From Ferrovibrio sp. (GTDB lineage: Bacteria > Pseudomonadota > Alphaproteobacteria > Ferrovibrionales > Ferrovibrionaceae): 63,443 bases of DNA. Made by a program: the position numbers and the translations under genes. The stretch lies in NCBI RefSeq assembly GCF_019636075.1, contig NZ_JAHBYG010000022.1:1-63443 (forward strand), given 5' to 3'. How positions within the stretch are numbered: position 1 is the stretch's first letter; each line of letters begins with the position of its first letter. This document shows, in pieces, positions 15,720 to 24,049 of the stretch. Below the pieces are notes generated by a model. The model made no database searches and was not told where the DNA came from. It worked only from the letters and a program-made list of their open reading frames with translations.

Positions 15720-16661
15720 ATGACGGGGCGGGAGGAAGATTTGGCGATGGAAGCGGCGCGTCGCTGGTTCGTGCTGTTGCGCGAACCCGATGCAATGCGG
15801 CCGGAGGATCACGCGGCCTTTGCCGAGTGGCTGCAAGCCGATCCGCTGCATGACGAAGCTTGGCAGCGTGTGCAGCGGCTGTGGCATCGCTTCGATCGCG
15901 CCTTGCCGGATTTGCAGCGGCGCGGGCAGATCGCCGCCGCCGGCATTGATCGCCGCGCCTGGTTGCGCCGTGTTGCCGGCCTGGGGATTCTGGCCGGCGG
16001 CGGCGGCTATGCCATCAGCCGATATTTTCCGTCTGCCGATCACCGCACAGCGGTAGGCGAACGACGTCAGGTCACGCTGCCAGATGGTTCGCGGTTGGAG
16101 ATGGGCGGCGATACCGCTGTGTCGCTGAAATTCGATGCCAGGCGGCGGCGGGTGGAGTTGCATGGCGGCGAGGCGTTTTTCACCGTGCAGCCGGATGCCG
16201 CAAGGCCATTTGTGGTGAACGCAGCCGAGGGCGATATCTGCGCCCTTGGCACGGCCTTCAATGTCAAGCGCAATCAGGCCGTGGCCATCGTAACGGTGGC
16301 TGAGCATGGTGTGGCGGTGAGCCTGCCGCATGGCCGCGAAATCCGCCTGCAGCAGGGCCAGCAATTGCGCTATGCCGATGGCCTGGCGGGCGTGGTGCAG
16401 CAGGTGGATCTGCTGGCATCCCAGGCCTGGCGGCAGGGCCGGCTGTTTTTCCAGGAAACCCCGCTGGCGGAAGCCCTGTTCGATCTGCAGCGTTACCGCC
16501 CGGGCCATATCGTGATAGCCGACCGCGATCTCGCGGCCTTGCCTGTGACCGGGATATTCCATGTCGATAAGGCCGACGACGCGCTGCGCAGCATTGCCGG
16601 CATCCTAAAGTTGAGGCTGACCGCAATTACCAACCGGCTGATCATTGTCCGGCGGGCCTGA
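15720..16661 (+). CDS. FecR-family transmembrane anti-sigma regulator
   Basis: A 313-residue inner-membrane regulator that relays receptor occupancy to the ECF sigma factor. It has an N-terminal DUF4880-type cytoplasmic segment with conserved tryptophans (AARRWFVLL, FAEWL, DEAWQRV), one membrane helix (about residues 82-98, VAGLGILAGGGGYAI), then a periplasmic FecR domain (TLPDGSRLEMGGDTAVSLKF). The C-terminus resembles an STN-like/DUF4974 fold (LAEALFDLQRYRPGHIVI). ATG 15720 directly follows an in-frame GTG; the exact start is uncertain because no clear ribosome site is seen. Confidence 0.9.
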   Translation: MTGREEDLAMEAARRWFVLLREPDAMRPEDHAAFAEWLQADPLHDEAWQRVQRLWHRFDRALPDLQRRGQIAAAGIDRRAWLRRVAGLGILAGGGGYAISRYFPSADHRTAVGERRQVTLPDGSRLEMGGDTAVSLKFDARRRRVELHGGEAFFTVQPDAARPFVVNAAEGDICALGTAFNVKRNQAVAIVTVAEHGVAVSLPHGREIRLQQGQQLRYADGLAGVVQQVDLLASQAWRQGRLFFQETPLAEALFDLQRYRPGHIVIADRDLAALPVTGIFHVDKADDALRSIAGILKLRLTAITNRLIIVRRA

Positions 16662-16687
16662 AAGCGGCCTGGCTGACTTTTTTCTAG

Positions 16688-16706
16688 TTGCGACTAATTC
16701 TCGTTT
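16688..16706 (+). promoter_or_regulatory. Fur-box-like element upstream of the TonB receptor
   Basis: TTGCGACTAATTCTCGTTT resembles alphaproteobacterial and enterobacterial Fur boxes. It lies about 75-90 bases before the receptor start, so iron may regulate the receptor directly as well as through the sigma factor. Confidence 0.45.
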
Positions 16707-16777
16707 CCTTGTTGGTCGTCTTGAATAGATGACGGCGCATTTTTCGCGCCTAAAACGACATATGGGGAATGTGGATT

Positions 16778-19333
16778 ATGGCGTGGTACAGGAATGCGGG
16801 AATGGTGTTGGCTGGCCTGCTGGCGGGCTCGGCTGGTTTGGTCTTGATGGCGGGGCAAGCCCAAGCCCAGGCCCAGGCCCGGGCCCGGGCCCAGGCCCAG
16901 CATGATGCGCATCAGCAGGTTGCCCAGGCAGGACAAAGCAGCGCCAAGGATTTCGCCATTCCCGCTCAATCGTTGGTTTCGGCGTTGGTGCGTTTTACCG
17001 ATGCCACCGGCATTCAGTTCTTTTTCGACGCTGCCATCGCGCGCGACAAGCGCAGCCAGGGTGTGAGCGGCCGGCTTTCGGCGGAAGAGGCCTTGCGCCG
17101 CATGCTGGTGGGCTCGGGTCTTACTTTCCGTTTCACCAATGCCAATACCGTGACGCTGGTACCGGTGCCTGAGGCGAGCGGCGCCGCAGTGCTGGATCCG
17201 GTGACGGTGCAGGGGCAGGTCGGGGCGGAGGGTGGCATGGAAGCCACCGCATGGAGCCCGGCTGGCAGTTTCGTGGCCAAGCGCAGCGCCAGCGGCATGA
17301 AGACAGACACACCGCTGGCGGAAACGCCACAATCCATCTCGGTGGTGACGCGCGAGGAGATGCAGGCGCGCAATGTCACCAATATCGCCGAGGCACTGGG
17401 CTATACCGCCGGCGTGCGTGCCGGCATCATGGGATCTTCCAGCGGTTATGGCGGCGATAGTTCATCGATCCGCGGTTTCGGCGGCGATGGCACATCGGGC
17501 CCATCCTTCAACGAATATATCGATGGCATGCGTTTGCGCGGCGCCGGCTATGTGGTGTCGGGCATCGATCCCTTCGCTTTCGAGCGCGTGGAAGTGATCA
17601 AAGGGCCGGCCTCGGTGCTTTATGGCCAGTCCACGCCGGGCGGCCTGGTCAATATGGTCAGCAAGCGGCCGCAGGCGCCGGGCCAAGCCGCACAGGCTGC
17701 CGGCGAAGCGGAAGTACAGACCGGCAGCAACAATCGCAAGCAGGGCAGCGTCGATTTCGGCGACAAGCTGAACGAGACCGGCAGCCTTACCTATCGCCTG
17801 GGCGTGCTGGCTTTCGATACCGAAGGGCAGACCGCATTCAGCGACCGGGCGCGCATCAGCCTGGCGCCATCGCTCACCTGGTCGCCCCATGCCGACACCA
17901 CGCTGACCATTCTCACCCGTTATCAGCGCGATAATTTCGACGGTTCGGCGCTCAACTGGCTGCCGGCGGCGGGTACCATCCTGCCCAATGCCAATGGCAA
18001 GGTGTCGCGCGACTTTTTCGCCGGCGATCCGAATTTCATGCGTTGGGATCGTACCAATATCGCCTTCGGCTATGCTTTCGAGCAGGTGCTGAGCGATACC
18101 TTCACGGCACGACAGAATTTCCGGCATATGTATAACCAGCTGGATTATGCCAGCGTGTATATCAGCACCATGAATGCCAATGGCCGCACTGCCAACCGCC
18201 AAGCATTCGGCATGCTGGAGCATTCGCGCGACACCACCATCGACAACCAGTTGCAGGCGGATTTCAATACCGGCCCGGTGAAGCATACGCTGCTGGGCGG
18301 TGTGGATTTGCAATATACGCGCTCGGATACCGATCGTATCCTGCAGAATACAGCCGCCACCATCGATATCTTCAATCCGGTCTATTATCAAACCTTCACG
18401 CCCACCGCCTATCAGAAGAACAAGACCGAGACCAATCAATACGGTTTGTATCTGCAGGATCAGATCAAATGGGATCAGTGGATTCTGGTGCTGGGCCTGC
18501 GGCAGGATTGGGCGCAGACCGGCACCCGCAACATGTTTACTTATGGCCGCACCAAGCAGAGCGACGATGCGCTGACCAAGCGCGCCGCACTGATGTATCG
18601 CTTCGATGCCGGTTTCTCACCCTATGTGAGCTATACCGAATCCTTCGATCCCAGCGTGGGTTCGTTGCTGGTGGGCAATATTCCGGCCAAGCCCAGCGAA
18701 GGCGTGCAATACGAAATGGGCGTGAAATACCAGCCGCCGGGCTATAACAGCTTCATCACCGCTTCGGTGTTCGATCTCACGCGGCAGAATGTCACCACGA
18801 ATGATCTGGTGAATACCGGCTTCGTGGTGCAGACCGGCGAAATTTCTTCGCGTGGTTTGGAACTGGAGGCCAAGGCGGCTTTAAGCGAAGGCCTTAGCGG
18901 TACGTTGTCGTACACGTATCTCGATGCCGAAGTGACAAGCTTCAATGGCACGGTCAACACCATCAATGGCGTGGCGGTGCAGCGCCAGGGCAAGACGCCC
19001 ACCCGCGTGCCGCAAAATTCCGCTTCGGCCTGGTTGGATTACACCTTCAAGCAAGGTGAATGGCGTGGGCTGGGGCTGGGCGCCGGTTTGCGCTATGTAG
19101 GCGAAACCTATGGTGATGATGCCAACAGCTTCAAGGTGCCCGCCTTCACGCTGTTCGATGCGGCGATCCGCTACGACCTCGCCAATCTCGGAGTGCAATA
19201 TGCGGGCTGGAGCGCAGCCTTGACCGGCAGCAATCTGCTGGACAAGGAATATGTCTCTGCCTGTTCGGCGGCGGTGCGCTGCTTCTATGGCGATGGGCGC
19301 CGCGTCTATGCCTCGCTGAAATACAAGTGGTAA
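16778..19333 (+). CDS. TonB-dependent siderophore receptor with STN signalling domain
   Basis: An outer-membrane ferric-siderophore transporter and transducer of 851 residues. A signal peptide is followed by an Ala/Gln/Arg hexanucleotide-repeat linker, an STN domain (roughly residues 52-127; FAIPAQSLVSALVRFTDATG), a TonB-box-like DPVTVQGQ, a plug (TPLAETPQSISVVTREEM to GPASVLYGQSTPGGLVNMVSK) and a beta barrel ending in ASLKYKW with a terminal aromatic. The plug motif is typical of FhuA/FpvA-like siderophore receptors. Start ATG 16778 has GGGGA 10-14 bases upstream; ATG 16769 is too close to it. The siderophore cannot be predicted. Confidence 0.93.
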   Translation: MAWYRNAGMVLAGLLAGSAGLVLMAGQAQAQAQARARAQAQHDAHQQVAQAGQSSAKDFAIPAQSLVSALVRFTDATGIQFFFDAAIARDKRSQGVSGRLSAEEALRRMLVGSGLTFRFTNANTVTLVPVPEASGAAVLDPVTVQGQVGAEGGMEATAWSPAGSFVAKRSASGMKTDTPLAETPQSISVVTREEMQARNVTNIAEALGYTAGVRAGIMGSSSGYGGDSSSIRGFGGDGTSGPSFNEYIDGMRLRGAGYVVSGIDPFAFERVEVIKGPASVLYGQSTPGGLVNMVSKRPQAPGQAAQAAGEAEVQTGSNNRKQGSVDFGDKLNETGSLTYRLGVLAFDTEGQTAFSDRARISLAPSLTWSPHADTTLTILTRYQRDNFDGSALNWLPAAGTILPNANGKVSRDFFAGDPNFMRWDRTNIAFGYAFEQVLSDTFTARQNFRHMYNQLDYASVYISTMNANGRTANRQAFGMLEHSRDTTIDNQLQADFNTGPVKHTLLGGVDLQYTRSDTDRILQNTAATIDIFNPVYYQTFTPTAYQKNKTETNQYGLYLQDQIKWDQWILVLGLRQDWAQTGTRNMFTYGRTKQSDDALTKRAALMYRFDAGFSPYVSYTESFDPSVGSLLVGNIPAKPSEGVQYEMGVKYQPPGYNSFITASVFDLTRQNVTTNDLVNTGFVVQTGEISSRGLELEAKAALSEGLSGTLSYTYLDAEVTSFNGTVNTINGVAVQRQGKTPTRVPQNSASAWLDYTFKQGEWRGLGLGAGLRYVGETYGDDANSFKVPAFTLFDAAIRYDLANLGVQYAGWSAALTGSNLLDKEYVSACSAAVRCFYGDGRRVYASLKYKW
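16858..16902 (+). repeat. GCCCAG/GCCCGG hexanucleotide repeat in receptor signal/linker region
   Basis: About seven consecutive six-base units encode alternating Ala-Gln and Ala-Arg dipeptides just after the hydrophobic part of the signal sequence. The repeat could change length by slippage without shifting the frame. Confidence 0.85.
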
Positions 19334-19596
19334 GTCTGGTCGCACGCATTCTTGCCGCCGTTATCGGCTGTTATGGCCTGGCCAGCGCCTGGAGTATGGC
19401 GCTGGCCTTGGCGTGGCCGCAACTCGGCTTGGGCGCGCGTGCAGAGGGTACGATGATCGGGCTGGTTTTCGCCTTCGCCATCGGCGTGGGCGTGGTGATC
19501 TGGTGTTTCGCGGTGGTTTCGCTGCGCCGCATGTTGGCTGGATTGCTGCTGGCGGCTTTGCTGCTTTGCCTGCCGATCTTCAGGTTCCTGCCATGA
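19327..19596 (+). CDS. Small membrane protein, DUF3649-like
   Basis: An 89-residue protein with three hydrophobic helices. Its position between the TonB receptor and a PepSY protein, together with sequence such as LASAWSMALALAWP, fits the DUF3649 iron-transport-associated family. Start GTG 19327 overlaps the receptor stop; its own stop overlaps the next ATG (ATGA), implying coupled translation. Confidence 0.75.
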   Translation: MVSLVARILAAVIGCYGLASAWSMALALAWPQLGLGARAEGTMIGLVFAFAIGVGVVIWCFAVVSLRRMLAGLLLAALLLCLPIFRFLP

Positions 19597-21122
19597 AGGC
19601 CGGTTTCCGCCAGCGCATGACCGACCTGCATATCTGGCCGGGATTGATTTTCGGCTGGCTGCTCTATGCGGTGTTTCTCACTGGCACAATGAGCTATTTC
19701 CGCGAGGAGATTACGCTCTGGATGCAGCCCGAAGTGCCGCAGCGCATGGAACTGCCATCCAGCGCCCAGTTGGTCGCCGATGCGACGCAGCGCCTGAACG
19801 AAATGGGCGGACAGGCCAATCGCTGGCTGATCGAGTTGCCTAACGAACGCCGGCCATTGACAGAAATCTGGGTCTGGCGCGATGGCCGCAGCGTGTTGCC
19901 GCGTTTTCAGCGCGAAAATCTCGACGCACAGAGCGGCAAGCCGATCGAGGCGCGGCGCACGCGCGGCGGGGATTTTTTCTATTACTTCCATTTCGATCTG
20001 CATATGCCCTGGCGATTGGGGCGGTTGCTGGTGGGGATCGCCACCATGGCGATGCTGGTGGCCATCGTTACCGGCGTGATCGTACATAAGCGCATTTTCG
20101 CCGATTTTTTCACCTTCCGCCCCGGCAAGGGCCAGCGCTCCTGGCTGGATGCCCATAATGCCACAGCCGTGCTGGCTTTGCCGTTTCATCTGATGATCGC
20201 CTATACCGGCCTGATAACGCTGATGACCCTGTATCTGCCCTGGGGCGTGGAGCTTGCCTATCGTGGCAATGCGGCGGCCTTCGTGCAGGAGGCCGTTTTG
20301 CCCGGCGTGTCGATGCCGAAGGCTTCGGGGGCTTTAGCCGCGCTGCCCGATTTCGGTGCGCTGGTCGCGGAGGCCGAGCATGGCTGGCAGGGCAAGCGCG
20401 TTGGGCGCATCGATATCCGCCTGCCGCAGGATGCAAATATGCGCATCGAGATGATCGCCGATGATAGCTGGCATGTCTCGCATCACCGCGACCGGGTGGT
20501 GTTCGATCGTCAGGGCAGGCGGCTGGGCGACGATGCGGATATATCGTGGATCAGCGCCAGCGAGCGTGCCATGTATGGCCTGCATCTGGCGCGCTTTGCA
20601 GATTGGCCATTGCGCTGGCTGTTCTTCGTCTCCGGCCTGGCCTGCACGGCGATGGCGGCCACCGGCTTGCTGCTCTGGGCGGTGAAGCGCCGGCAGAAGG
20701 CAGCCCGGCTGCATTTCGGCCATCGGCTGGTCGATGTGCTGAATATCGGCACCATTGCCGGTTTGATGATCGCCACGGCGGTATTCTTCTGGGCCAACCG
20801 GCTGCTGCCGCTGGAGCTGCCGCAGCGCGAATGGCGCGAGGCAATCGCCTTTTTCACGGCCTGGGGGCTGGCAGCGCTGCATCCGGCATTGCGGCCACGG
20901 CAGGCGGCCTGGCGCGAGCAATTGAGTTTAGCTGCGCTGCTGTTTGTCGCGCTGCCTGTGCTGAATATGCTCACCACATCGCGCGGACTGGCCGCAAGCC
21001 TGCCACGCGGCGATTGGGCGCTGGCGGGTTTCGACCTGATGGCATTGGCGACCGGTCTGCTGCTGGCCTGGCTGGCCTGGCGGCAGCGGGTGAGGACAGC
21101 GGCGAGAATGGCGGCGGCATGA
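19593..21122 (+). CDS. PepSY-associated transmembrane protein (siderophore utilisation)
   Basis: A 509-residue inner-membrane protein of the PepSY_TM family (FpvG/PiuB type). It starts RQRMTDLHIWPGLIFGWLLYAVFLTGTMSYF, followed by HDLHMPW-like sequence, DAHNATAVLALPFHLMIAYTG and several further helices. Family members are implicated in periplasmic or membrane reduction of ferric siderophores. ATG 19593 overlaps the upstream stop and is followed by ATG-stop coupling to the next gene at 21119. Confidence 0.87.
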   Translation: MKAGFRQRMTDLHIWPGLIFGWLLYAVFLTGTMSYFREEITLWMQPEVPQRMELPSSAQLVADATQRLNEMGGQANRWLIELPNERRPLTEIWVWRDGRSVLPRFQRENLDAQSGKPIEARRTRGGDFFYYFHFDLHMPWRLGRLLVGIATMAMLVAIVTGVIVHKRIFADFFTFRPGKGQRSWLDAHNATAVLALPFHLMIAYTGLITLMTLYLPWGVELAYRGNAAAFVQEAVLPGVSMPKASGALAALPDFGALVAEAEHGWQGKRVGRIDIRLPQDANMRIEMIADDSWHVSHHRDRVVFDRQGRRLGDDADISWISASERAMYGLHLARFADWPLRWLFFVSGLACTAMAATGLLLWAVKRRQKAARLHFGHRLVDVLNIGTIAGLMIATAVFFWANRLLPLELPQREWREAIAFFTAWGLAALHPALRPRQAAWREQLSLAALLFVALPVLNMLTTSRGLAASLPRGDWALAGFDLMALATGLLLAWLAWRQRVRTAARMAAA

Positions 21123-21421
21123 TGATCGGGCTGGCCTTGCTGATGCTGCTGGTCGGCTGGATCGCGCTTGCTTTGGCTATGCCGCGCCATGCACGGCAGA
21201 TGCTGGGCCGGGATACGGCCAAAGGATCATGGGTGCGTTTTTTGGGCTGGGTATGCCTTGGCCTGTCTTACCTGTTTTGCGGCCTGGCCTGGGGTTGGCG
21301 TATCGGCAGCGCGGCCTGGTTCTGCGTTGCGACCGCGGCTGGGCTGGCGCTGATTTTTCTGCTGCCTTATTGGGCTGCCTATAAAAGCAAACGGCCCGGA
21401 GTTTCCTCCGGGCCGCGCTGA
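21119..21421 (+). CDS. DUF3325-like small membrane protein
   Basis: A 100-residue protein with three hydrophobic helices (MMIGLALLMLLVGWIALALA; FLGWVCLGLSYLFCGLAWGW; ALIFLLPYW). It is the last gene of the iron cassette, where DUF3325 proteins are normally found. It starts ATG 21119, overlapping the PepSY stop. Its last codons lie within the hairpin at 21392-21415, which also acts on the convergent nrdA transcript. Confidence 0.75.
   Translation: MMIGLALLMLLVGWIALALAMPRHARQMLGRDTAKGSWVRFLGWVCLGLSYLFCGLAWGWRIGSAAWFCVATAAGLALIFLLPYWAAYKSKRPGVSSGPR
21384..21415 (-). terminator. Rho-independent terminator of nrdA
   Basis: CGGCCCGGAG (21392-21401) and CTCCGGGCCG (21406-21415) form a 10-bp GC-rich stem with a TTTC loop. 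On the minus strand it is followed by TTTGCTTTT, a good U-tract for nrdA. It overlaps the coding 3' end of the convergent DUF3325-like gene; on the plus strand no U-tract follows. Confidence 0.8.
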
Positions 21422-21437
21422 TTGATGCTGCCGTGCC

Positions 21438-23363
21438 TTACTGGCAGGCGAGGCATTCGTCGTAGCTGATCGCCTCGCGCGGGCCGCCCCCTGCGGTGGC
21501 CATTTCCAGCGGCAATTCGGCTTCCACCGGCTCGCCTTGCGGCCGCTCATGCTCGTTCACCTTGCCGACCAGCGGGATCGACACGGCTGCTGCGGCGGAA
21601 ACCGCCTGCGGTGCGCCGTTATTGGAGATCGACACCTTCTCGGCGCGCTGGATGGAGAGCGAGCGGCAGTAATACAGGCTCTTCACGCCCTTCTTCCAGG
21701 CCTGGAAGTGAATCTGGTGCAGATCGCGCTTATGCACATTGGCCTGCAGGAAGATGTTCAGGCTCTGCGCCTGGCAGATATAGGGCGTGCGGTCGGCGGC
21801 GAGTTCGATCAGCCAGCGCTGATCGAGTTCGAAGGCGGTCTTATAAACGGCCTTCTCGTCGTCGCTGAGGAAATCCAGATGCTGCACCGAGCCGTCGTTG
21901 ACGGTGATGGAGGACCAGGTCTCCTCGTCGTTCTTGCCATAGGTTTCCAGCACCTTTTCCAGATGCGGGCTGCGCACGCTGAACGAACCCGACAGCGTCT
22001 TGTGCGTGAAGGCATTGGCCACGTTCGGCTCGATGCCCGGGCTGGCGCCGCCGGCGATGATCGAGATCGAAGCGGTGGGGGCAATGGCGATCTTGTGCGA
22101 GAAACGCTCCATCACGCCGTATTCGGCGGCATCCTCGCAGGGGCCGCGTTCTTCCGCCAGGCTGCGCGAGGCGGCGTCCACGCCTTCCTTGATATGCTTG
22201 AAGATGGTGCGGTTCCACACCTTGGCCATCACGCCTTCCCACGGCACGCCATTGGCCTGCAGGAAGGAATGGAAGCCCATCACGCCCAGGCCCACCGAAC
22301 GCTCGCGCTGGGCGGCATAGCGCGCCTTGGCCATGCTGTCGGGCGCCTTGTCGATGAAATCCTGCAGCACGTTGTCGAGGAAGCGCATGCAATCCTCGAT
22401 GAAACGCGGATCGTCCTTCCAGTCGTGGAAATATTCCAGGTTCAGCGACGACAGGCAGCAAACCGCGGTGCGCTGCTTGCCATGCTGGTCGATGCCGGTG
22501 GGCAGGGTGATCTCGCTGCACAGGTTGGAGGTTTTCACCCGCAGGCCGGCCAGCTTGTGATGTTCGGGCAGAGCGCGATTCACATGATCGATATAGACGA
22601 TGTAGGGTTCGCCGGTCTCGATGCGGGCGGTGAGGATACGCACCCACAGCGCACGGGCCGAGATGGTTTTCTGCACGGTCTGGTCATGCGGGCTGCGCAA
22701 TTCCCATTCGGAATCGCTTTCCACGGCGCGCATGAAGGCGTCCGAGATCAGCAGGCCGTTATGCAGGTTCAGCGCCTTGCGGTTCGGATCGCCGCCGGTG
22801 GGACGACGGATCTCGATGAACTCTTCCACTTCCGGATGGTCCACCGGCAGGTAGCAGGCGGCCGAACCGCGGCGCAGCGAACCCTGGCTGATGGCGAGGG
22901 TGAGGCTGTCCATCACGCGGATGAAGGGGATGATGCCCGAGGTTTTGCCGTTCTGCCCGACCTTCTCGCCGATCGAACGCAGGTTGCCCCAATAGCTGCC
23001 GATGCCGCCGCCGCGAGCCGCCAGCCAGACATTCTCGTTCCACAGGCCGACGATGCCATCCAGGCTGTCGGTGGCTTCGTTCAGGAAGCAAGAGATCGGC
23101 AGGCCGCGGCTGGTGCCGCCATTGGACAGCACGGGCGTGGCCGGCATGAACCAGAGCTTGGAGATGTAGTCGTACATGCGCTGGCCATGCGCCGTGTCGT
23201 CGGCGTAATGGCTGGCCACGCGGGCGAACAGATCCTGATAGGATTCGCCGGGCAGCAGGTAGCGGTCGTCCAGAGTCGCCTTGCCGAAATCGGTCAGCAG
23301 CCGATCGCGCTGCCGGTCCATTTCGATGCGTATGCCACGTTCGGTCTGCAGCGTGTTCAGCAC
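21438..23363 (-). CDS. nrdA: Ribonucleoside-diphosphate reductase, class I alpha subunit (no ATP cone)
   Basis: Catalytic subunit that reduces NDPs using the radical from NrdB. The active-site triad is in SNLCSEITLP (Asn, thiyl Cys, Glu). The redox cysteines are in LPISCFLNEA and AVCCLSSLN, the radical-transfer tyrosine pair in SLYYCRS, and the C-terminal shuttle cysteines in DECLACQ. At 641 residues it begins almost directly with the catalytic-domain helices and lacks the roughly 90-residue N-terminal ATP cone of E. coli NrdA, so dATP overall-activity control is probably absent. NrdR-like boxes lie about 240 bp upstream. It has its own terminator. Confidence 0.95.
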   Translation of the reverse strand: MLNTLQTERGIRIEMDRQRDRLLTDFGKATLDDRYLLPGESYQDLFARVASHYADDTAHGQRMYDYISKLWFMPATPVLSNGGTSRGLPISCFLNEATDSLDGIVGLWNENVWLAARGGGIGSYWGNLRSIGEKVGQNGKTSGIIPFIRVMDSLTLAISQGSLRRGSAACYLPVDHPEVEEFIEIRRPTGGDPNRKALNLHNGLLISDAFMRAVESDSEWELRSPHDQTVQKTISARALWVRILTARIETGEPYIVYIDHVNRALPEHHKLAGLRVKTSNLCSEITLPTGIDQHGKQRTAVCCLSSLNLEYFHDWKDDPRFIEDCMRFLDNVLQDFIDKAPDSMAKARYAAQRERSVGLGVMGFHSFLQANGVPWEGVMAKVWNRTIFKHIKEGVDAASRSLAEERGPCEDAAEYGVMERFSHKIAIAPTASISIIAGGASPGIEPNVANAFTHKTLSGSFSVRSPHLEKVLETYGKNDEETWSSITVNDGSVQHLDFLSDDEKAVYKTAFELDQRWLIELAADRTPYICQAQSLNIFLQANVHKRDLHQIHFQAWKKGVKSLYYCRSLSIQRAEKVSISNNGAPQAVSAAAAVSIPLVGKVNEHERPQGEPVEAELPLEMATAGGGPREAISYDECLACQ

Positions 23364-23435
23364 GATCGGTTCCCCTCAGGTGTGGCGCGGTCTGGCCGCG
23401 CCTGGATATCTGTGTCGTCTTGCCCCCGGAGCCGC

Positions 23436-23469
23436 GAAAGCTCCGTGAAAACGAAAGCTCCGTGAAAAC
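23436..23469 (-). repeat. Perfect 2 x 17-bp tandem repeat in the nrdA leader
   Basis: GAAAGCTCCGTGAAAAC occurs twice without a gap (23436-23452 and 23453-23469), about 75-105 bases upstream of the nrdA start codon and probably inside its 5' UTR. Confidence 0.9.
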
Positions 23470-23600
23470 CCCCGTTCGCCTCGATCCAGGCCGCCAGGCG
23501 GCCCTGCCAAAGCCCAAAACCGCCGTTCGCGCGGAAAAAACCGCTAAAACCAAGGGGTTTTGGACCATCACGGCGCCTTGAAAACGGCGAACCGCGACGA

Positions 23601-23647
23601 ACACAAGATATGGTAGCCATCCTTAACGGACCGTCAACAGGATGTGT
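23601..23647 (-). promoter_or_regulatory. Pair of NrdR-box-like elements upstream of nrdA
   Basis: ACACAAGATATGGTAG (23601-23616) matches the NrdR consensus ACACWATATATWGTGT at about 12 of 16 positions. CGTCAACAGGATGTGT (23632-23647) matches at about 9, including a complete GTGT end. The 31-bp start-to-start spacing equals the usual three-turn arrangement and nearly equals that of the pair upstream of nrdB. Confidence 0.55.
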
Positions 23648-24049
23648 GACTTATCCTTGTAAAAATTATCCTTGACGAGTCGGTCAGGTCGTGGGCGTTC
23701 AGGATTTCCGCCGTGTCGCTGAATTTTGCTGCACTGCAACAAAATTGCCTGTGGATAGCGGGGATAACTCCTGCTGGTGCCTGGCGGGCGATTCAGACCC
23801 CTTGTCGTTGGGTTGGCCGCTTTGCCGGGCGGGGGAATAATACCCTATTAACCAAATCTCTCTAGGCTCCTCATGGGGTAAAATAGCTCGCAGGCGGCCG
23901 TGATTTGCGAAAAACGGTGGGTAAGCCGGTGGGTAAAATTTGGACTGGTAGAATTTGGTCCGACGCCGATTCAGTGATTGAATGAGGCATCGGAACCGCG
24001 AAAGCCGCCAGATGGGCGAAATGAACCAGATGAGCGAAATGAGGATGCG

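Larger units (their letters stand above)
23364..24049. other. nrdA leader and divergent intergenic region
   Basis: No gene is recognised in these 686 bases. From left to right: a structured nrdA leader with a perfect 17-bp tandem repeat (23436-23469), a GGCCGCC/GGCGGCC hairpin (23489-23503) and a CGCCGTT/AACGGCG inverted repeat (23521-23527 and 23583-23589); a pair of NrdR-like boxes (23601-23647); two TTATCCTTG direct repeats (23651-23659 and 23667-23675); a one-mismatch DnaA box TGTGGATAG (23750-23758); and a 15-bp imperfect direct repeat at 24010-24042 before the coiled-coil gene. Confidence 0.7.

Noticed and set aside
21537..23465. Long plus-strand frame opposite nrdA
   Set aside because: Shadow of nrdA caused by codon bias; the minus strand encodes a complete, motif-bearing reductase.
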